Assembly (NCBI GenBank): GCA_049596955.1
Contig: JBMYMD010000002.1
Coordinates: 1-64,000 of the forward strand
Direction: 5' to 3'
Origin: UBA3478 sp049596955
Lineage (GTDB): Bacteria; Bacteroidota; Bacteroidia; Flavobacteriales; Flavobacteriaceae
DNA length: 64,000 nt
The notes beneath the pieces were generated by a model that worked only from the letters and a program-made list of their open reading frames with translations, was not told where the DNA came from and did not search any database. The first letter of the stretch is position 1. The number at the start of each line of letters is the position of its first letter. The position numbers were made by a program, and so were the translations under genes. Positions 8,001 to 17,507 of this stretch are shown piece by piece.

Positions 8001-8960
8001 TTAAGCATTATTGAGATTTTCTTTGTATTTCGTAATTTTTTCGAGTACTCCAAAGGCTGTTTCTGCCATGCGATTGCCTTTTGTATCCAGTAGTGGATTC
8101 ACCTCACAGATCTCGAAACAAACCACTTTTTGCGTATCGAAAAAACTTTTTATGATGTGCAGTACTTCGTCTACATCAAATCCTTTTGACACTGGAGTAC
8201 CTGTACCTGTAGAAATCAAATCACTGCATAAAGAATCGACATCAAACGAAATATAGATGTAATCGCAGTCTTTTAATCGTTCTCTGGCCTCGCTCAAACA
8301 GGTCTCAAAACTTCTATAGCGCAACTCATGAACAGGGTATTCTCTTATACTCATGCGCTCAATAAGTTCGTCTTCTTGCACCTCGGTGTCTCTTAAACCA
8401 AAATACACCAGATGCTCAGCTTTGAGTTTAGGCCCCTTTTTTCCGATGTTTTTCATCTTTGTCCATAAGCCTGCAAGCTCTTCAGAAACTGTATTGACGC
8501 GAGCGTCTAAATTATCTTCTCCTAAAGCGGCTGCCATAGGCATTCCATGAACATTTCCTGATGGAGAGGTGTATGGGGTATGCAAATCAGCATGGGCATC
8601 AATCCAAATAGCTCCAATGGTCTTGTCTGGAAATGCAGCGGCGATTCCACTTAAAGTACCTAGGGCTGAAGAGTGGTCGCCAGAGAGTACAATGGGAAAG
8701 TGCTTTGCCATTAAGCTGTTTTTTACCGCTTCACTTACTCGTTCACATTGTTCATTTACATAGTTAATACGGTGAGCCACCTCGAATTCACTTTTGTTGT
8801 AAATCGTTTCGTTATGGGTTTTGACATCCACATAAGGGTAGCGCGTAAAAAATGGGTTGTGGTTGTTAATTGCAGCAATTTCAATGGCGTCAATTCCCAT
8901 ATCTGAGCCACGAGTACCTGCACCGATATCTGATCGGTTTTTGATAATTTCTATTTGCAT
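8001..8960 (-). CDS. Arginase-family ureohydrolase (probable arginase)
   Basis: The 319-residue protein has all six binuclear manganese ligands of the family: His96 (SGDHSSALGT), Asp121, His123 and Asp125 (WIDAHADLHTP), and Asp240 and Asp242 (SFDVDSL). The segment SGNVHGMPMA after the second motif is characteristic of arginases rather than agmatinases or formimidoylglutamases. The reaction would be hydrolysis of L-arginine to ornithine and urea in the cytoplasm. It follows the CPXCG gene by 11 bases and so appears to be the last gene of the efflux operon. No urease or ornithine aminotransferase gene is in the window. Confidence 0.87.
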   Translation of the reverse strand: MQIEIIKNRSDIGAGTRGSDMGIDAIEIAAINNHNPFFTRYPYVDVKTHNETIYNKSEFEVAHRINYVNEQCERVSEAVKNSLMAKHFPIVLSGDHSSALGTLSGIAAAFPDKTIGAIWIDAHADLHTPYTSPSGNVHGMPMAAALGEDNLDARVNTVSEELAGLWTKMKNIGKKGPKLKAEHLVYFGLRDTEVQEDELIERMSIREYPVHELRYRSFETCLSEARERLKDCDYIYISFDVDSLCSDLISTGTGTPVSKGFDVDEVLHIIKSFFDTQKVVCFEICEVNPLLDTKGNRMAETAFGVLEKITKYKENLNNA

Positions 8961-8971
8961 AAATACATTAG

Positions 8972-9157
8972 TTAGTAGTCGTCTAGATGAAAAGCTTCGA
9001 ACCCAGTCAATTCACCTTCTTCAAAGGTAAAAGAAAGTCGTATAGGACGGCAACAAACTTCACAATCTTCAATGTATTCTTGCTCAGAAGTACTCTCATC
9101 GAGCAACATGGATATATTTTGCCAACAATAGGGGCATTGAAAAAAATGTTCTAACAT
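8972..9157 (-). CDS. CPXCG-motif cysteine-rich zinc-ribbon protein, 61 aa
   Basis: A 61-residue acidic protein with two cysteine pairs, C8-P-Y-C11 and C32-E-V-C35 (plus C36), the pattern of the small CPXCG family, presumably binding one zinc ion. Length and layout are typical of the family, whose function is unknown. The start lies two bases from the stop of the upstream tolC-like gene, so it is almost certainly in the same transcript. Confidence 0.8.
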   Translation of the reverse strand: MLEHFFQCPYCWQNISMLLDESTSEQEYIEDCEVCCRPIRLSFTFEEGELTGFEAFHLDDY

Positions 9158-9158
9158 C

Positions 9159-10472
9159 TTAAAACGCGACGTTTAACAAGGCTCCACAATGCAATAAATA
9201 CTCCAATTCAGCAAGCTTGGCTGTGAACTTCGCTTGAACACGGCTAAGTTCTGTAGCTAGAGTATTGAGTTGGGCTTGTCGGAGTTCTATGGAGGTGATT
9301 TGACCCAATTCAAATCGCTTTTGAGATCTGTTGTAATTATCTTCAGCGGTAATCACATTGTCAATTTGCAATTCGTAGGTCACTCTAGCATTGCGGTAAT
9401 TTCCTTCTGCGTTTCTAAGGTCTCTTTCGACTTCTTGTTGTATTTGTAGCTCTTGTAATTCTTGACTTTCTTTAGCCAATTTGGCATTTCGAATGGCAAC
9501 TTGCTGCCTTCCCCCAGAAAAAATGTTCCAATTCAAACTCAATCCAGCAGAAACACCTCTTGAATTGCTAGAAGCCAAGAAATTAGTAGCCGGAAAAACT
9601 CCCTCACTATATCCATAGGCTCCAGTCAAATTAAGTCGAGGCAATAGGTTTGATTTTTGAGCCTTTAGTTGTAACACAGAAATCTCCTGATTGCGCTCTG
9701 CCTGAAGCAATCGAACATTATTAGATAGGTATGTAGAGCGGTGAACACTAAGCACAGAATCCGACACAAAACGAACATTGGGATTACTGCTGAAATCTTC
9801 TTCTAAATCTCTGGCCAAAATCAAATTTAAATTGCGCTTAGCGTTAGAGAGTGATTGAATCTGCTGCAGTAAATTAATACTATCGGTATTGGCATCGACT
9901 TTGGCATTTAGAACTTCCAATCGAGACGTACTTCCAAACTCAAAACGCTTTTGAGCCCTAAGCAATCGCATTTTAGAATTCTCTAAGGTCTTTTCAAAGA
10001 TTTGAACCCGCTCTTCGAGTTGTGCTACGTCAAAATAAGCCGCATACAATTGCAACAAGGTCTGTTCTATGGTCTGCCTCACGGCTAAACTTGAGAGTTC
10101 GTATTGTTCTTTAAGCGCCTTATAGGTGTACATTCTACCCAAGCCGTCAAATAAGGTATAATTCAAATTAACAGAGGCGTTGTATCGCTTAGTCTCTGCT
10201 CCGTCTACAGCCTGACTTCTACCATCTTGAAAAGTAGCTTCTTGACTGTCTTTACTTAGATTCGCTCCGGCAGTAGTCGATAAAGTCGGCAAATATCCAG
10301 AATTTAAAACCGAGGCATTGTTTTGCGCTTGCGACTCTAAATTTTTAGAGATCTGTATTCCAAAATTGTTTTCTAGAGCAATCTTTACCGCTTCTTCTGG
10401 ATTTAAAAGTTCTTGAGCAAATCCAAAAGCCGAGTAACACAAAAGGCCTACTACTAAACTATACTTCTTCAT
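9159..10472 (-). CDS. TolC-family outer-membrane efflux protein
   Basis: The start chosen is the ATG at 10472 (437 aa), because it is followed directly by a normal signal peptide (MKKYSLVVGLLCYSAFGFAQ); the longer frame from 10499 adds nine charged residues in front. The mature protein shows the two internally repeated, coiled-coil OEP domains of TolC proteins, rich in Gln, Asn and Leu. It forms the outer-membrane duct of the tripartite pump encoded just upstream, and overlaps the pump gene by 14 bases. Confidence 0.9.
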   Translation of the reverse strand: MKKYSLVVGLLCYSAFGFAQELLNPEEAVKIALENNFGIQISKNLESQAQNNASVLNSGYLPTLSTTAGANLSKDSQEATFQDGRSQAVDGAETKRYNASVNLNYTLFDGLGRMYTYKALKEQYELSSLAVRQTIEQTLLQLYAAYFDVAQLEERVQIFEKTLENSKMRLLRAQKRFEFGSTSRLEVLNAKVDANTDSINLLQQIQSLSNAKRNLNLILARDLEEDFSSNPNVRFVSDSVLSVHRSTYLSNNVRLLQAERNQEISVLQLKAQKSNLLPRLNLTGAYGYSEGVFPATNFLASSNSRGVSAGLSLNWNIFSGGRQQVAIRNAKLAKESQELQELQIQQEVERDLRNAEGNYRNARVTYELQIDNVITAEDNYNRSQKRFELGQITSIELRQAQLNTLATELSRVQAKFTAKLAELEYLLHCGALLNVAF

Positions 10473-13400
10473 CTTGCATTTCTTTATACGATCGTTCAAC
10501 AGTTCTTCGCTCGACCCATTCCCCAGTAAACAACCACTTAAAAAACACTTTAACCTGATTTCCGAAGGATAAAAACAAAGGAAGCATAAGTAGGGTCAGT
10601 AATGTGGCAAAGCCTATTCCATAAGATATAGAAACGGCCATAGGTTTTAAAAACTGAGCCTGTCTACTCTTTTCAAGAAGTAGAGGCGCTAGACCAGCGA
10701 TAGTGGTTAGGGATGTCAAAAAAATAGCTCTAAAACGAGCTCTACCCGCCTCGTAAAGTGCTTTTTCATATTTCATTCCAGAACGTAAATTTTGATTGAA
10801 TTTTCCAATGAGCACCAAACCGTCGTTTACCATAATTCCAATAAGGGCAATGATTCCTAATAAGGAAATGATATTTAATGGAAATCCGTGAATCTTGTGA
10901 CCCCATCCTACAGCGGTCAAACTAAAGGGTACCATAATCAGCAAAAGAAGTGGCTGAGAAAAACTCCTAAAATTAAATGAGATTACCACGAAGATTAAAA
11001 ACAAGGCGGTAAAGCCAACGAGTTGAAGAGAATCTATCAACTTTGAGGCTTCTCTGTTTTGCCCTTCATAAGAAGCCGTAACACTTGGGTATCTGGTTAC
11101 AATATCAGGCATGATCTCTGTTTGCACCCAGGCTAATATATCTGTAGCCGTTGTTTCATCGGGATTGTCTAAATCCGCATTGATTTGAATTTCGCGTTGT
11201 CCATCGAGATGGTTAATCGCTACCTCACCTCTTTGAATTGAATATTCAGCAATCTCTTTTAGAGGAACGCGTTGACCGTTTGGAGTTAGTATGCGCATCT
11301 GATCTAAGTCTAAAAGAGAGGATCGATTCTCACGCAAATAACGCACCCAAACGCGAATTTCATCTTGACCTCGTTGAAAGCGCAGTGCTTGTGCGCCAAA
11401 GAAACCAGAGCGCACCTGAGACATCACTGAATTTAAATCTAACCCCAAAAGATAGGCGTCGTCTTTTAAGCTTATTTGAATTTCTTTGATACCTTCTGGG
11501 TCGTTGTCTTCGATATCTTTAAGCGCTGAGTTTTCGTTCATCGCTTTTTTTAAAATTCCTTTGGCTCCCTTTAATTCATCAATATTATTTCCCAAAAGAG
11601 ATACACTCACAGGCGGTCCTCCAAAACTATCGCCTGATCCGTAAACCACACTTTCCGCTCCATTTACCGGGCCAACTAATTCACGAATTCGAGAAGAAAC
11701 TATATTGGTACGTATGACATCGGGGCGATTTTCTCCAGGTAATAAATTGATTTGCAGACTTGCTGTGGCAGAACCAGGACCATTGCGTCTGAGTGTATTC
11801 AAAAACAATTTATCTGATCGACCCTCGAGGTATTTTTCACTGAATTCTTCGTTTACAATTAGAGCCTTCTCTTCAATTAATCTGATGATTGAGTCGGTTG
11901 TTTTCTCGTTGGTGCCATTAGGCATTTTTAAGGTCACCTCAATGACATCGGATGCAACTCTAGGAAAAAAAGAGGTTTGTATAATTCCTCCAAAAATAGA
12001 ACCCATAGTCAAAATGAGCAGTCCTAAAAATATCGCAAAAGTCAAGAACGAATGCTTTAAGGTAAAACGCAGCATAGGACTGTATAGATTATCCCGCATC
12101 CACATCATTAAGCGATCTCCGTAAGTGTTGATGAGTCGCATTTTAGCAAAACCCTTACCGAGCAGTGTTTTAGGCTCTGATTTGGGTTTTAGTGCTTTTG
12201 AATGGGCAAGGTGAGCCGGCAGTATAATCAGTGCCTCGACAAGAGACACCAATAAAGTAAGAATGACAATTATGGCAACCTCAGAGAAAAAATCACTGAT
12301 TCGACCGTCGAGAAATAATAAAATGCCAAAGGCCAATATGGTGGTGATAATCGCCGAAACAATGGGAGGAACAACCTCAAGAGTCCCTTCAATAGCAGCC
12401 TTAACCGGCGATTTTCCTTTTTCGTAATTCTGATAAATATTCTCGGCGATGACAATCCCATCATCTACCAAAATCCCCACCACGATGATCATTCCAAATA
12501 GGGAGAGAAAATTAATGGTCACTCCCACAAAAGGGGCTAACATAAACATTCCCAAAAATGAAATAGGCAATCCAAATGCCACCCAGAAAGCCAGTCGAGT
12601 GTTTAGGAAAATAGACAAAAAAATCAGAACCAATACCATCCCAACAAGTGCATTTTCAGTGAGGAGTTCTGTTCGCTGTTCTAAAGTGACAGAGTAATCA
12701 TTAACTACCGTAAGCTGAACATTGCTGTTTTTTTGATTGAAGACCTCTATATAATCACGCACTTTTTCAGCGGTACTCAATAAATCCTCAGTATTTGTGG
12801 ATTTAATGGTACAGGTAATCGCCAAGTCATCATTAAAATAAATTCCATCAGGAGTTTCTGAGAAGCGATCAGATACCTTAGCGATGTCTTCAAGTCTAAG
12901 TTTACGACCGTCAGGCAGAGCCTTAACCACTATTTTTGATAATTCATCTGCATAGTAAAGACGATTACTAGCCCGAATGAGATATTCTTCAGTATCTGTC
13001 TTTACCTGTCCACCTGTCACCAGTAGGTTGGTCGATCTAATTTTTTGAGCGACTTCTGTAAAACTTATGTTGTAGGCCAATAAGGCATCTTCATCAAGGG
13101 CGATTTCTATCTCCTCATCGGGGTAGCCTTCAAAGCTTATTTGAGAAATACCTTCTATCGCCCGGATATCATTTTCGATTTGACGACCGATCTGTTTTAA
13201 AGTAGAAAGGGGAATGTCTTTACCGCTAATGGCAAAGCCTATGGTCGGTCGAACTACTTCGAGTTTAGAAACCACCAATGGCTCCATTCCACTGGGAAAG
13301 GTCGGAACGCGATCTACTGCATTTTTAACTTGAAGCAGCATAAAATCAATGTCTTGATTTTGTTCGATTTCAACATTAATTGTTCCACTATTTTCACGGG

Positions 13401-13653
13401 AGGTTGAGGTTACTCGATCAACACCTTGTAATCCTTTTAGGTTGTCTTCAATTTTAAGTACAATTCCCTCTTCGATTTCTTGGGGCGAAGCTCCAGGATA
13501 TGCAATACTTATTAGGATGTTTCTCGATTCATTTAAGGGGAATATCGAAGATTTCAAAGATAGCGCTCCAACAATACCAAAAATGACAAAAGCCAAAATC
13601 AATACGTTTACTGCAACTTCGTACTTGATAAAGTAAGAAATGATTTTTTTCAT
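10459..13653 (-). CDS. RND-family efflux transporter permease (AcrB/MexB-like)
   Basis: At 1064 residues this is a full-length RND inner-membrane pump. It has an N-terminal membrane helix, two large periplasmic loops and two clusters of membrane helices. The helix-4 segment GILVDDGIVIAENIYQN contains the adjacent aspartates of the proton relay, and GIMVNDGLVLIGKF is its pseudo-repeat in the second half. The sequence resembles the HAE-1 (drug/hydrophobic compound) branch rather than the metal-exporting CzcA branch, but substrate is not certain. It lies 13 bases after the adaptor gene and overlaps tolC. Confidence 0.92.
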   Translation of the reverse strand: MKKIISYFIKYEVAVNVLILAFVIFGIVGALSLKSSIFPLNESRNILISIAYPGASPQEIEEGIVLKIEDNLKGLQGVDRVTSTSRENSGTINVEIEQNQDIDFMLLQVKNAVDRVPTFPSGMEPLVVSKLEVVRPTIGFAISGKDIPLSTLKQIGRQIENDIRAIEGISQISFEGYPDEEIEIALDEDALLAYNISFTEVAQKIRSTNLLVTGGQVKTDTEEYLIRASNRLYYADELSKIVVKALPDGRKLRLEDIAKVSDRFSETPDGIYFNDDLAITCTIKSTNTEDLLSTAEKVRDYIEVFNQKNSNVQLTVVNDYSVTLEQRTELLTENALVGMVLVLIFLSIFLNTRLAFWVAFGLPISFLGMFMLAPFVGVTINFLSLFGMIIVVGILVDDGIVIAENIYQNYEKGKSPVKAAIEGTLEVVPPIVSAIITTILAFGILLFLDGRISDFFSEVAIIVILTLLVSLVEALIILPAHLAHSKALKPKSEPKTLLGKGFAKMRLINTYGDRLMMWMRDNLYSPMLRFTLKHSFLTFAIFLGLLILTMGSIFGGIIQTSFFPRVASDVIEVTLKMPNGTNEKTTDSIIRLIEEKALIVNEEFSEKYLEGRSDKLFLNTLRRNGPGSATASLQINLLPGENRPDVIRTNIVSSRIRELVGPVNGAESVVYGSGDSFGGPPVSVSLLGNNIDELKGAKGILKKAMNENSALKDIEDNDPEGIKEIQISLKDDAYLLGLDLNSVMSQVRSGFFGAQALRFQRGQDEIRVWVRYLRENRSSLLDLDQMRILTPNGQRVPLKEIAEYSIQRGEVAINHLDGQREIQINADLDNPDETTATDILAWVQTEIMPDIVTRYPSVTASYEGQNREASKLIDSLQLVGFTALFLIFVVISFNFRSFSQPLLLLIMVPFSLTAVGWGHKIHGFPLNIISLLGIIALIGIMVNDGLVLIGKFNQNLRSGMKYEKALYEAGRARFRAIFLTSLTTIAGLAPLLLEKSRQAQFLKPMAVSISYGIGFATLLTLLMLPLFLSFGNQVKVFFKWLFTGEWVERRTVERSYKEMQDEEV

Positions 13654-13666
13654 GCTTTTCGGTACT

Positions 13667-14779
13667 TTATTCCTCTACGATTTTAACCAACATATCCGCA
13701 AATGCACCTGCAACAGGCTTTCGAATAATTAGCATGCCATCTTCTACTCCCCTAACAACTGCTTTTTGATCGGTCAGGTGAACCACCTCTACATCCATCA
13801 ATTTTAAAAGGGTGTCTTCAACCGTGTAGATTTGTCGCTGATCAACCAGTAAAGATCTGTCAATTTCAATGGCGTTTTCAGCAGGTGCGGCATCCAATAC
13901 GGCTCTTAAGTATTGTCCTTCTCTGAGGTCTTCACTCTCTACCTCAACAAAAACCGAAATACTTTGTGTATTTGAATCTATAGCAGGGTTAATGCGTGTT
14001 ACTCGGCCCTGATAGGTTTTGCTTCCTTCTAACAATTCAAGCGCAACTGTGCTTCCGAGCTTTAGTATGCTCGAATACCCACTAGGAACAGCCACTTCTA
14101 GTTCATAGACACCAGATTCGATATAACTCCCTAAATTCTGACCTACTCTTACTAGACTGCCCTCTGTAATAGATGTAGAAGCCAATGAACCCGTAAATGG
14201 TGCTCTTATTTTGTATTTGGCAAGTCTAGTTTGAAGGTTTAAGACGTTGTAATAAGCGTTGGGAATTCCCCTACCATTCATAAAAAATGCCTCCTGAGGA
14301 GAATTAAACTCAGGTAATTCTGGTAAAGGTTTATCCATATCAATGGCATTGAGATAATCCATCCATTTCTGAAAGTATTGAGGAAAATCAATTTCTATAT
14401 CCGCTAAGCTCGTGGTGAGCACATTGATGAAATTACTCTTAGCAGATTGTACAGAAGCCCTAAACTCCGTATCGTCTATAGACAAAAGCAAATCACCCTT
14501 CTTATAATTTTGACCAGGGCGATAAAGTTTTGAAGCAGGCTTAAGGATTCCTTGAACTTCGGCAAATAATTGGACTCTGCGCTTGGCTATCAAACGTCCG
14601 TTGGCTAAAACCTTTATCGGAACCTCTGTGTTTTTTACCTCTAACACAAATACTGGCTTGACCACCTTTTGCGCAGTAGGGCGTTCTCGTTTATTAGCAG
14701 AAATAATGTTAGATGCAATAGCAATAGAACCACCAATGAGTACTACACCCAATAGTGAGGAAATAATTTTTCTTATCAT
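13667..14779 (-). CDS. RND efflux periplasmic adaptor (HlyD/MFP family)
   Basis: A 370-residue protein with an N-terminal membrane anchor (about residues 4-26), followed by the lipoyl/barrel-sandwich half-motif (FAEVQGIL... YKKGDLLLSIDD), a helical hairpin, the returning half-motif (IRAPFTGSLASTSITEGSLVRVG) and a C-terminal beta-barrel region. It bridges the pump and TolC in the periplasm. It is the first gene of the adaptor-pump-TolC-CPXCG-arginase series, with a TAnnTTTG box about 60 bases upstream. Confidence 0.9.
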   Translation of the reverse strand: MIRKIISSLLGVVLIGGSIAIASNIISANKRERPTAQKVVKPVFVLEVKNTEVPIKVLANGRLIAKRRVQLFAEVQGILKPASKLYRPGQNYKKGDLLLSIDDTEFRASVQSAKSNFINVLTTSLADIEIDFPQYFQKWMDYLNAIDMDKPLPELPEFNSPQEAFFMNGRGIPNAYYNVLNLQTRLAKYKIRAPFTGSLASTSITEGSLVRVGQNLGSYIESGVYELEVAVPSGYSSILKLGSTVALELLEGSKTYQGRVTRINPAIDSNTQSISVFVEVESEDLREGQYLRAVLDAAPAENAIEIDRSLLVDQRQIYTVEDTLLKLMDVEVVHLTDQKAVVRGVEDGMLIIRKPVAGAFADMLVKIVEE

Positions 14780-14838
14780 AATTGAAGCTTCAACTAAAAG
14801 ACTTACAAAAGCTGGTAAAGTTTAATTGCTTTTTTTTG

Positions 14839-14846
14839 CAAAAATA
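14839..14846 (-). promoter_or_regulatory. Putative -7 box of the efflux operon promoter
   Basis: On the minus strand this reads TATTTTTG, an exact match to the Bacteroidota -7 consensus TAnnTTTG, placed 60 bases before the adaptor start codon. No TTG was found at the usual -33 distance, so this is only a candidate. Confidence 0.4.
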
Positions 14847-14911
14847 CCTCATCTCACTTGAAATCTAAGTGTATGTCAGTTCAATAACGAAAAAAGAAGT
14901 GAAAAAGAATC

Positions 14912-15433
14912 TTAGTTAACGCTGTTTAGACGAGATTTAATCTTCTCTAGCGAAATGTCTAAAATGGGCTGGTCTTTTAAATTTTTAAAAGAATCCATCA
15001 AATTGGGCAATTCATCTTTAAAATTATTCATTTCTAAACGAAGCCCCTCAAGAGCCGTAAGCTCAGTAATTGAAGAAGGAAGTTCACCTTCGAGACGATT
15101 AAACGAGAGATTTAGTGATTTTAAATTACTCAGACTCGATATGGTATTTGGAATCTCACCTTTTAAATCGTTGTCAAAAAGATTGAGGCCAGTCACATGA
15201 CCGTCCTTAACTTCTACGCCGTACCAACTGTAAACAGGAGCGCTAAAATCCCATCCGTGTTTCCAGTTTTCACCGTCAGTAGATTGAAAAAGATCAATCA
15301 AGGCGTTGTATTCAGAAATTGGAATTTCGCTTTTATAAGTGACCTCAGCGTCAGATTCAATTATTGCATTTGGTAATAAGTCGAGCCACATCATAATGAT
15401 AACGGCAAAAGCGAAGTTAATGGCGTATTTCAT
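14912..15433 (-). CDS. Secreted leucine-rich-repeat protein, 173 aa
   Basis: An N-terminal hydrophobic segment (about residues 4-24) looks like a signal peptide or anchor. A short globular part (ALIDLFQSTDGENWKHGWDF) matches the cap that often precedes plant-type LRRs in bacteria. Then come about three LRR units of the GEIPNTISSLSNLKSLNLSFN / GELPSSITELTALEGLRLEMN type. Such repeats usually bind protein or carbohydrate partners outside the cytoplasm. No T9SS C-terminal sorting domain is visible. It is monocistronic by spacing. Confidence 0.75.
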   Translation of the reverse strand: MKYAINFAFAVIIMMWLDLLPNAIIESDAEVTYKSEIPISEYNALIDLFQSTDGENWKHGWDFSAPVYSWYGVEVKDGHVTGLNLFDNDLKGEIPNTISSLSNLKSLNLSFNRLEGELPSSITELTALEGLRLEMNNFKDELPNLMDSFKNLKDQPILDISLEKIKSRLNSVN

Positions 15434-15499
15434 GTCATAAATATGCTTTTCTTTATCGACTAAACGAAGATTTTGTGGTTAAAGTGCATATTTCTGTGG

Positions 15500-17401
15500 T
15501 TAAATGCCTTCTAAGGCTTCTGAAAGCGATTCCCACTCTTTCATCAGTACTTCTAAATCCGTTTTTTTTTGCTGATAGCGATCGAAAAAACCTTCTTGAG
15601 CTATAGTCTGATCATAATTTAAAATCAATTCGCTGTCGATCTCGGCAATTTCTTTTTCAACGCTGGATATCTTTTGTTCGAGATTGGACAATTTGTTTTT
15701 GAGTGACTTTTTTTGCTTTTCAAGTTTGTAAGAATTAGGGGCAGTTTCAGTCTTTTCGTGCTGCTGCGTTTGTTTTTCGACTCCTCTAAAATCCTCGAGT
15801 TTTCGCATAGACAGATAATCGTCAATATCCCCTAAAAATTCCTTGATTTTTTGATCTCTAAACTCGTAAACAATAGAACTTAAACCCTGCAAAAAATCTC
15901 TGTCGTGAGAGACCAAGATTAAGGTCCCTTCAAAGCGTTGCAAGGCCTGTTTCAACACCTCCTTAGATTGAATGTCTAAGTGGTTTGTAGGCTCATCCAT
16001 CACCAAAACATTGAAAGGTTCTAGTAGTAACTTTGCCAGTGCCAGACGATTTCGCTCTCCTCCAGACAACACTTTTACGTATTTATCTACATCATCACCT
16101 TGAAACAAAAACGCACCTAAAATATCACGCACCTTGATGCGATTGCTTTCATTGGCCGCATCTAGCATGGTGTCGTGAACCGTTTTTTCACCGTCTAGAT
16201 ACTCTGCTTGGTTTTGTGCAAAATATCCGATTTGTACGTTGTGGCCCCTTTTGAGCTCGCCTTGATGCTCCAGTTCTTCGGCAATAATTTTAGCCAGTGT
16301 CGTTTTGCCCTGACCGTTTTGACCCACAAAAGCAATTTTACTCGATCGGGCTACCAATAAATTGACGTTTTCTAAAACCTGTTTGGGCCCATATGCCTTA
16401 GAGACTTCGGTCAACTCTAAAACCACTTTACCCGGAGTGACAGAGACAGGAAAGTCGAGTTTCATCGCCGCAGTCTCCTGCTGGTCAACCTCAATGCGTT
16501 CTATCTTGTCAAGTTTTTTGATCAATGATTGAGCCATTGAAGCTTTAGAAGCCTTAGCTCGAAATTTCTCGATGAGTTTCTCTGTCTGTTGAATTTGTTT
16601 TTCCTGATTCTTTTGAGCGGCCTTCTGCTGCGTTCTAATCTCGTCTCTCAAGGCCAAAAAGGCAGTATAAGGTTTGGGATAATCGTAGATTCGACCCATA
16701 GAAATTTCAATCGTTCTATTGGTTACATTGTCTAAAAACATCTTATCGTGAGAGACAATGACCACTGCTCCTGTATACTGTATTAAAAAATTCTCAAACC
16801 ACAGAATAGATTCTATATCAAGGTGATTGGTTGGCTCATCAAGCAGTAAAACATCGTTTTTTTGAAGTAATAATTTGGCCAATTCGATGCGCATTCGCCA
16901 TCCTCCAGAAAAGGTGTCCGTGTTTTTGTCAAAATCTGTTCGAACAAAACCCAAGCCTTGTAATACCCGCTCGGTTTCGCCTTGATAAGAATAACCTCCA
17001 ATAATCTCATAACGATCAGAGAGGTCTCCGACAGCCACCATGAGTTCGTGATAAGACTCCGACTCATAATCGGTTCGACTTGCCAGGGCCTGGTTCACTT
17101 CTTCAATCTGTTTTTCCAAAGCTTTAATTTCGGAAAAAGCTTGCTGTGCCTCTTCAATAACAGTACGTCCTTTTTCAAAATCAATATCCTGCTTTAAAAA
17201 ACCTAGAGTGACGTTTTTATCTATGGCAATTGTTCCTTGATCGACCTCGTATTCTTTAGCCAAAAGCTTTAGCATGGTCGATTTTCCTGCGCCGTTTTTT
17301 CCAATCAGTCCAACCCGATCACCAGGACTCAATTGATAGGATACTTCTTCAAATAAATATTCCCCTGAGAAAGAAACCGATATGTTGTGAATATTGAGCA
17401 T
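15500..17401 (-). CDS. ABC-F family ATPase (Uup/EttA-like translation factor)
   Basis: The 633-residue protein has two ABC cassettes and no membrane segment. Walker A motifs are GKNGAGKST (first) and GQNGQGKTT (second); signature motifs are FSGGW and LSGGE; Walker B segments VLLLDEPTNHLDI and VLVMDEPTNHLDI are both intact. A linker rich in Gln and Lys lies between the cassettes. The C-terminus ends in a charged coiled coil like that of Uup. ABC-F proteins act on the ribosome; whether this one is a housekeeping factor or gives antibiotic protection cannot be told. Confidence 0.9.
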   Translation of the reverse strand: MLNIHNISVSFSGEYLFEEVSYQLSPGDRVGLIGKNGAGKSTMLKLLAKEYEVDQGTIAIDKNVTLGFLKQDIDFEKGRTVIEEAQQAFSEIKALEKQIEEVNQALASRTDYESESYHELMVAVGDLSDRYEIIGGYSYQGETERVLQGLGFVRTDFDKNTDTFSGGWRMRIELAKLLLQKNDVLLLDEPTNHLDIESILWFENFLIQYTGAVVIVSHDKMFLDNVTNRTIEISMGRIYDYPKPYTAFLALRDEIRTQQKAAQKNQEKQIQQTEKLIEKFRAKASKASMAQSLIKKLDKIERIEVDQQETAAMKLDFPVSVTPGKVVLELTEVSKAYGPKQVLENVNLLVARSSKIAFVGQNGQGKTTLAKIIAEELEHQGELKRGHNVQIGYFAQNQAEYLDGEKTVHDTMLDAANESNRIKVRDILGAFLFQGDDVDKYVKVLSGGERNRLALAKLLLEPFNVLVMDEPTNHLDIQSKEVLKQALQRFEGTLILVSHDRDFLQGLSSIVYEFRDQKIKEFLGDIDDYLSMRKLEDFRGVEKQTQQHEKTETAPNSYKLEKQKKSLKNKLSNLEQKISSVEKEIAEIDSELILNYDQTIAQEGFFDRYQQKKTDLEVLMKEWESLSEALEGI

Positions 17402-17418
17402 GCGCTAAAACTTGCCGA

Positions 17419-17450
17419 CAAAATTAGCCATTATTTACTGTGTAATTCAA
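17419..17450 (-). promoter_or_regulatory. Candidate promoter for the ABC-F gene
   Basis: On the minus strand a TTG (17448-17450) is followed after 21 bases by TAATTTTG (17419-17426). This matches the Bacteroidota consensus TTG / TAnnTTTG with an allowed spacer. It lies 18 bases before the ABC-F start codon, implying a very short leader. Confidence 0.5.
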
Positions 17451-17477
17451 GTTACAGTCCGTCTAAAAATTGCAACT

Positions 17478-17485
17478 TATTTTTG
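17478..17485 (+). promoter_or_regulatory. Putative -7 box for the DUF983 gene
   Basis: TATTTTTG matches the TAnnTTTG consensus and lies 22 bases before the DUF983 start codon. No TTG is found at the right upstream distance. It forms a divergent pair with the ABC-F promoter in the same 106-base gap. Confidence 0.4.
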
Positions 17486-17507
17486 AAGTCGAAAAACAGC
17501 CTTTCAA

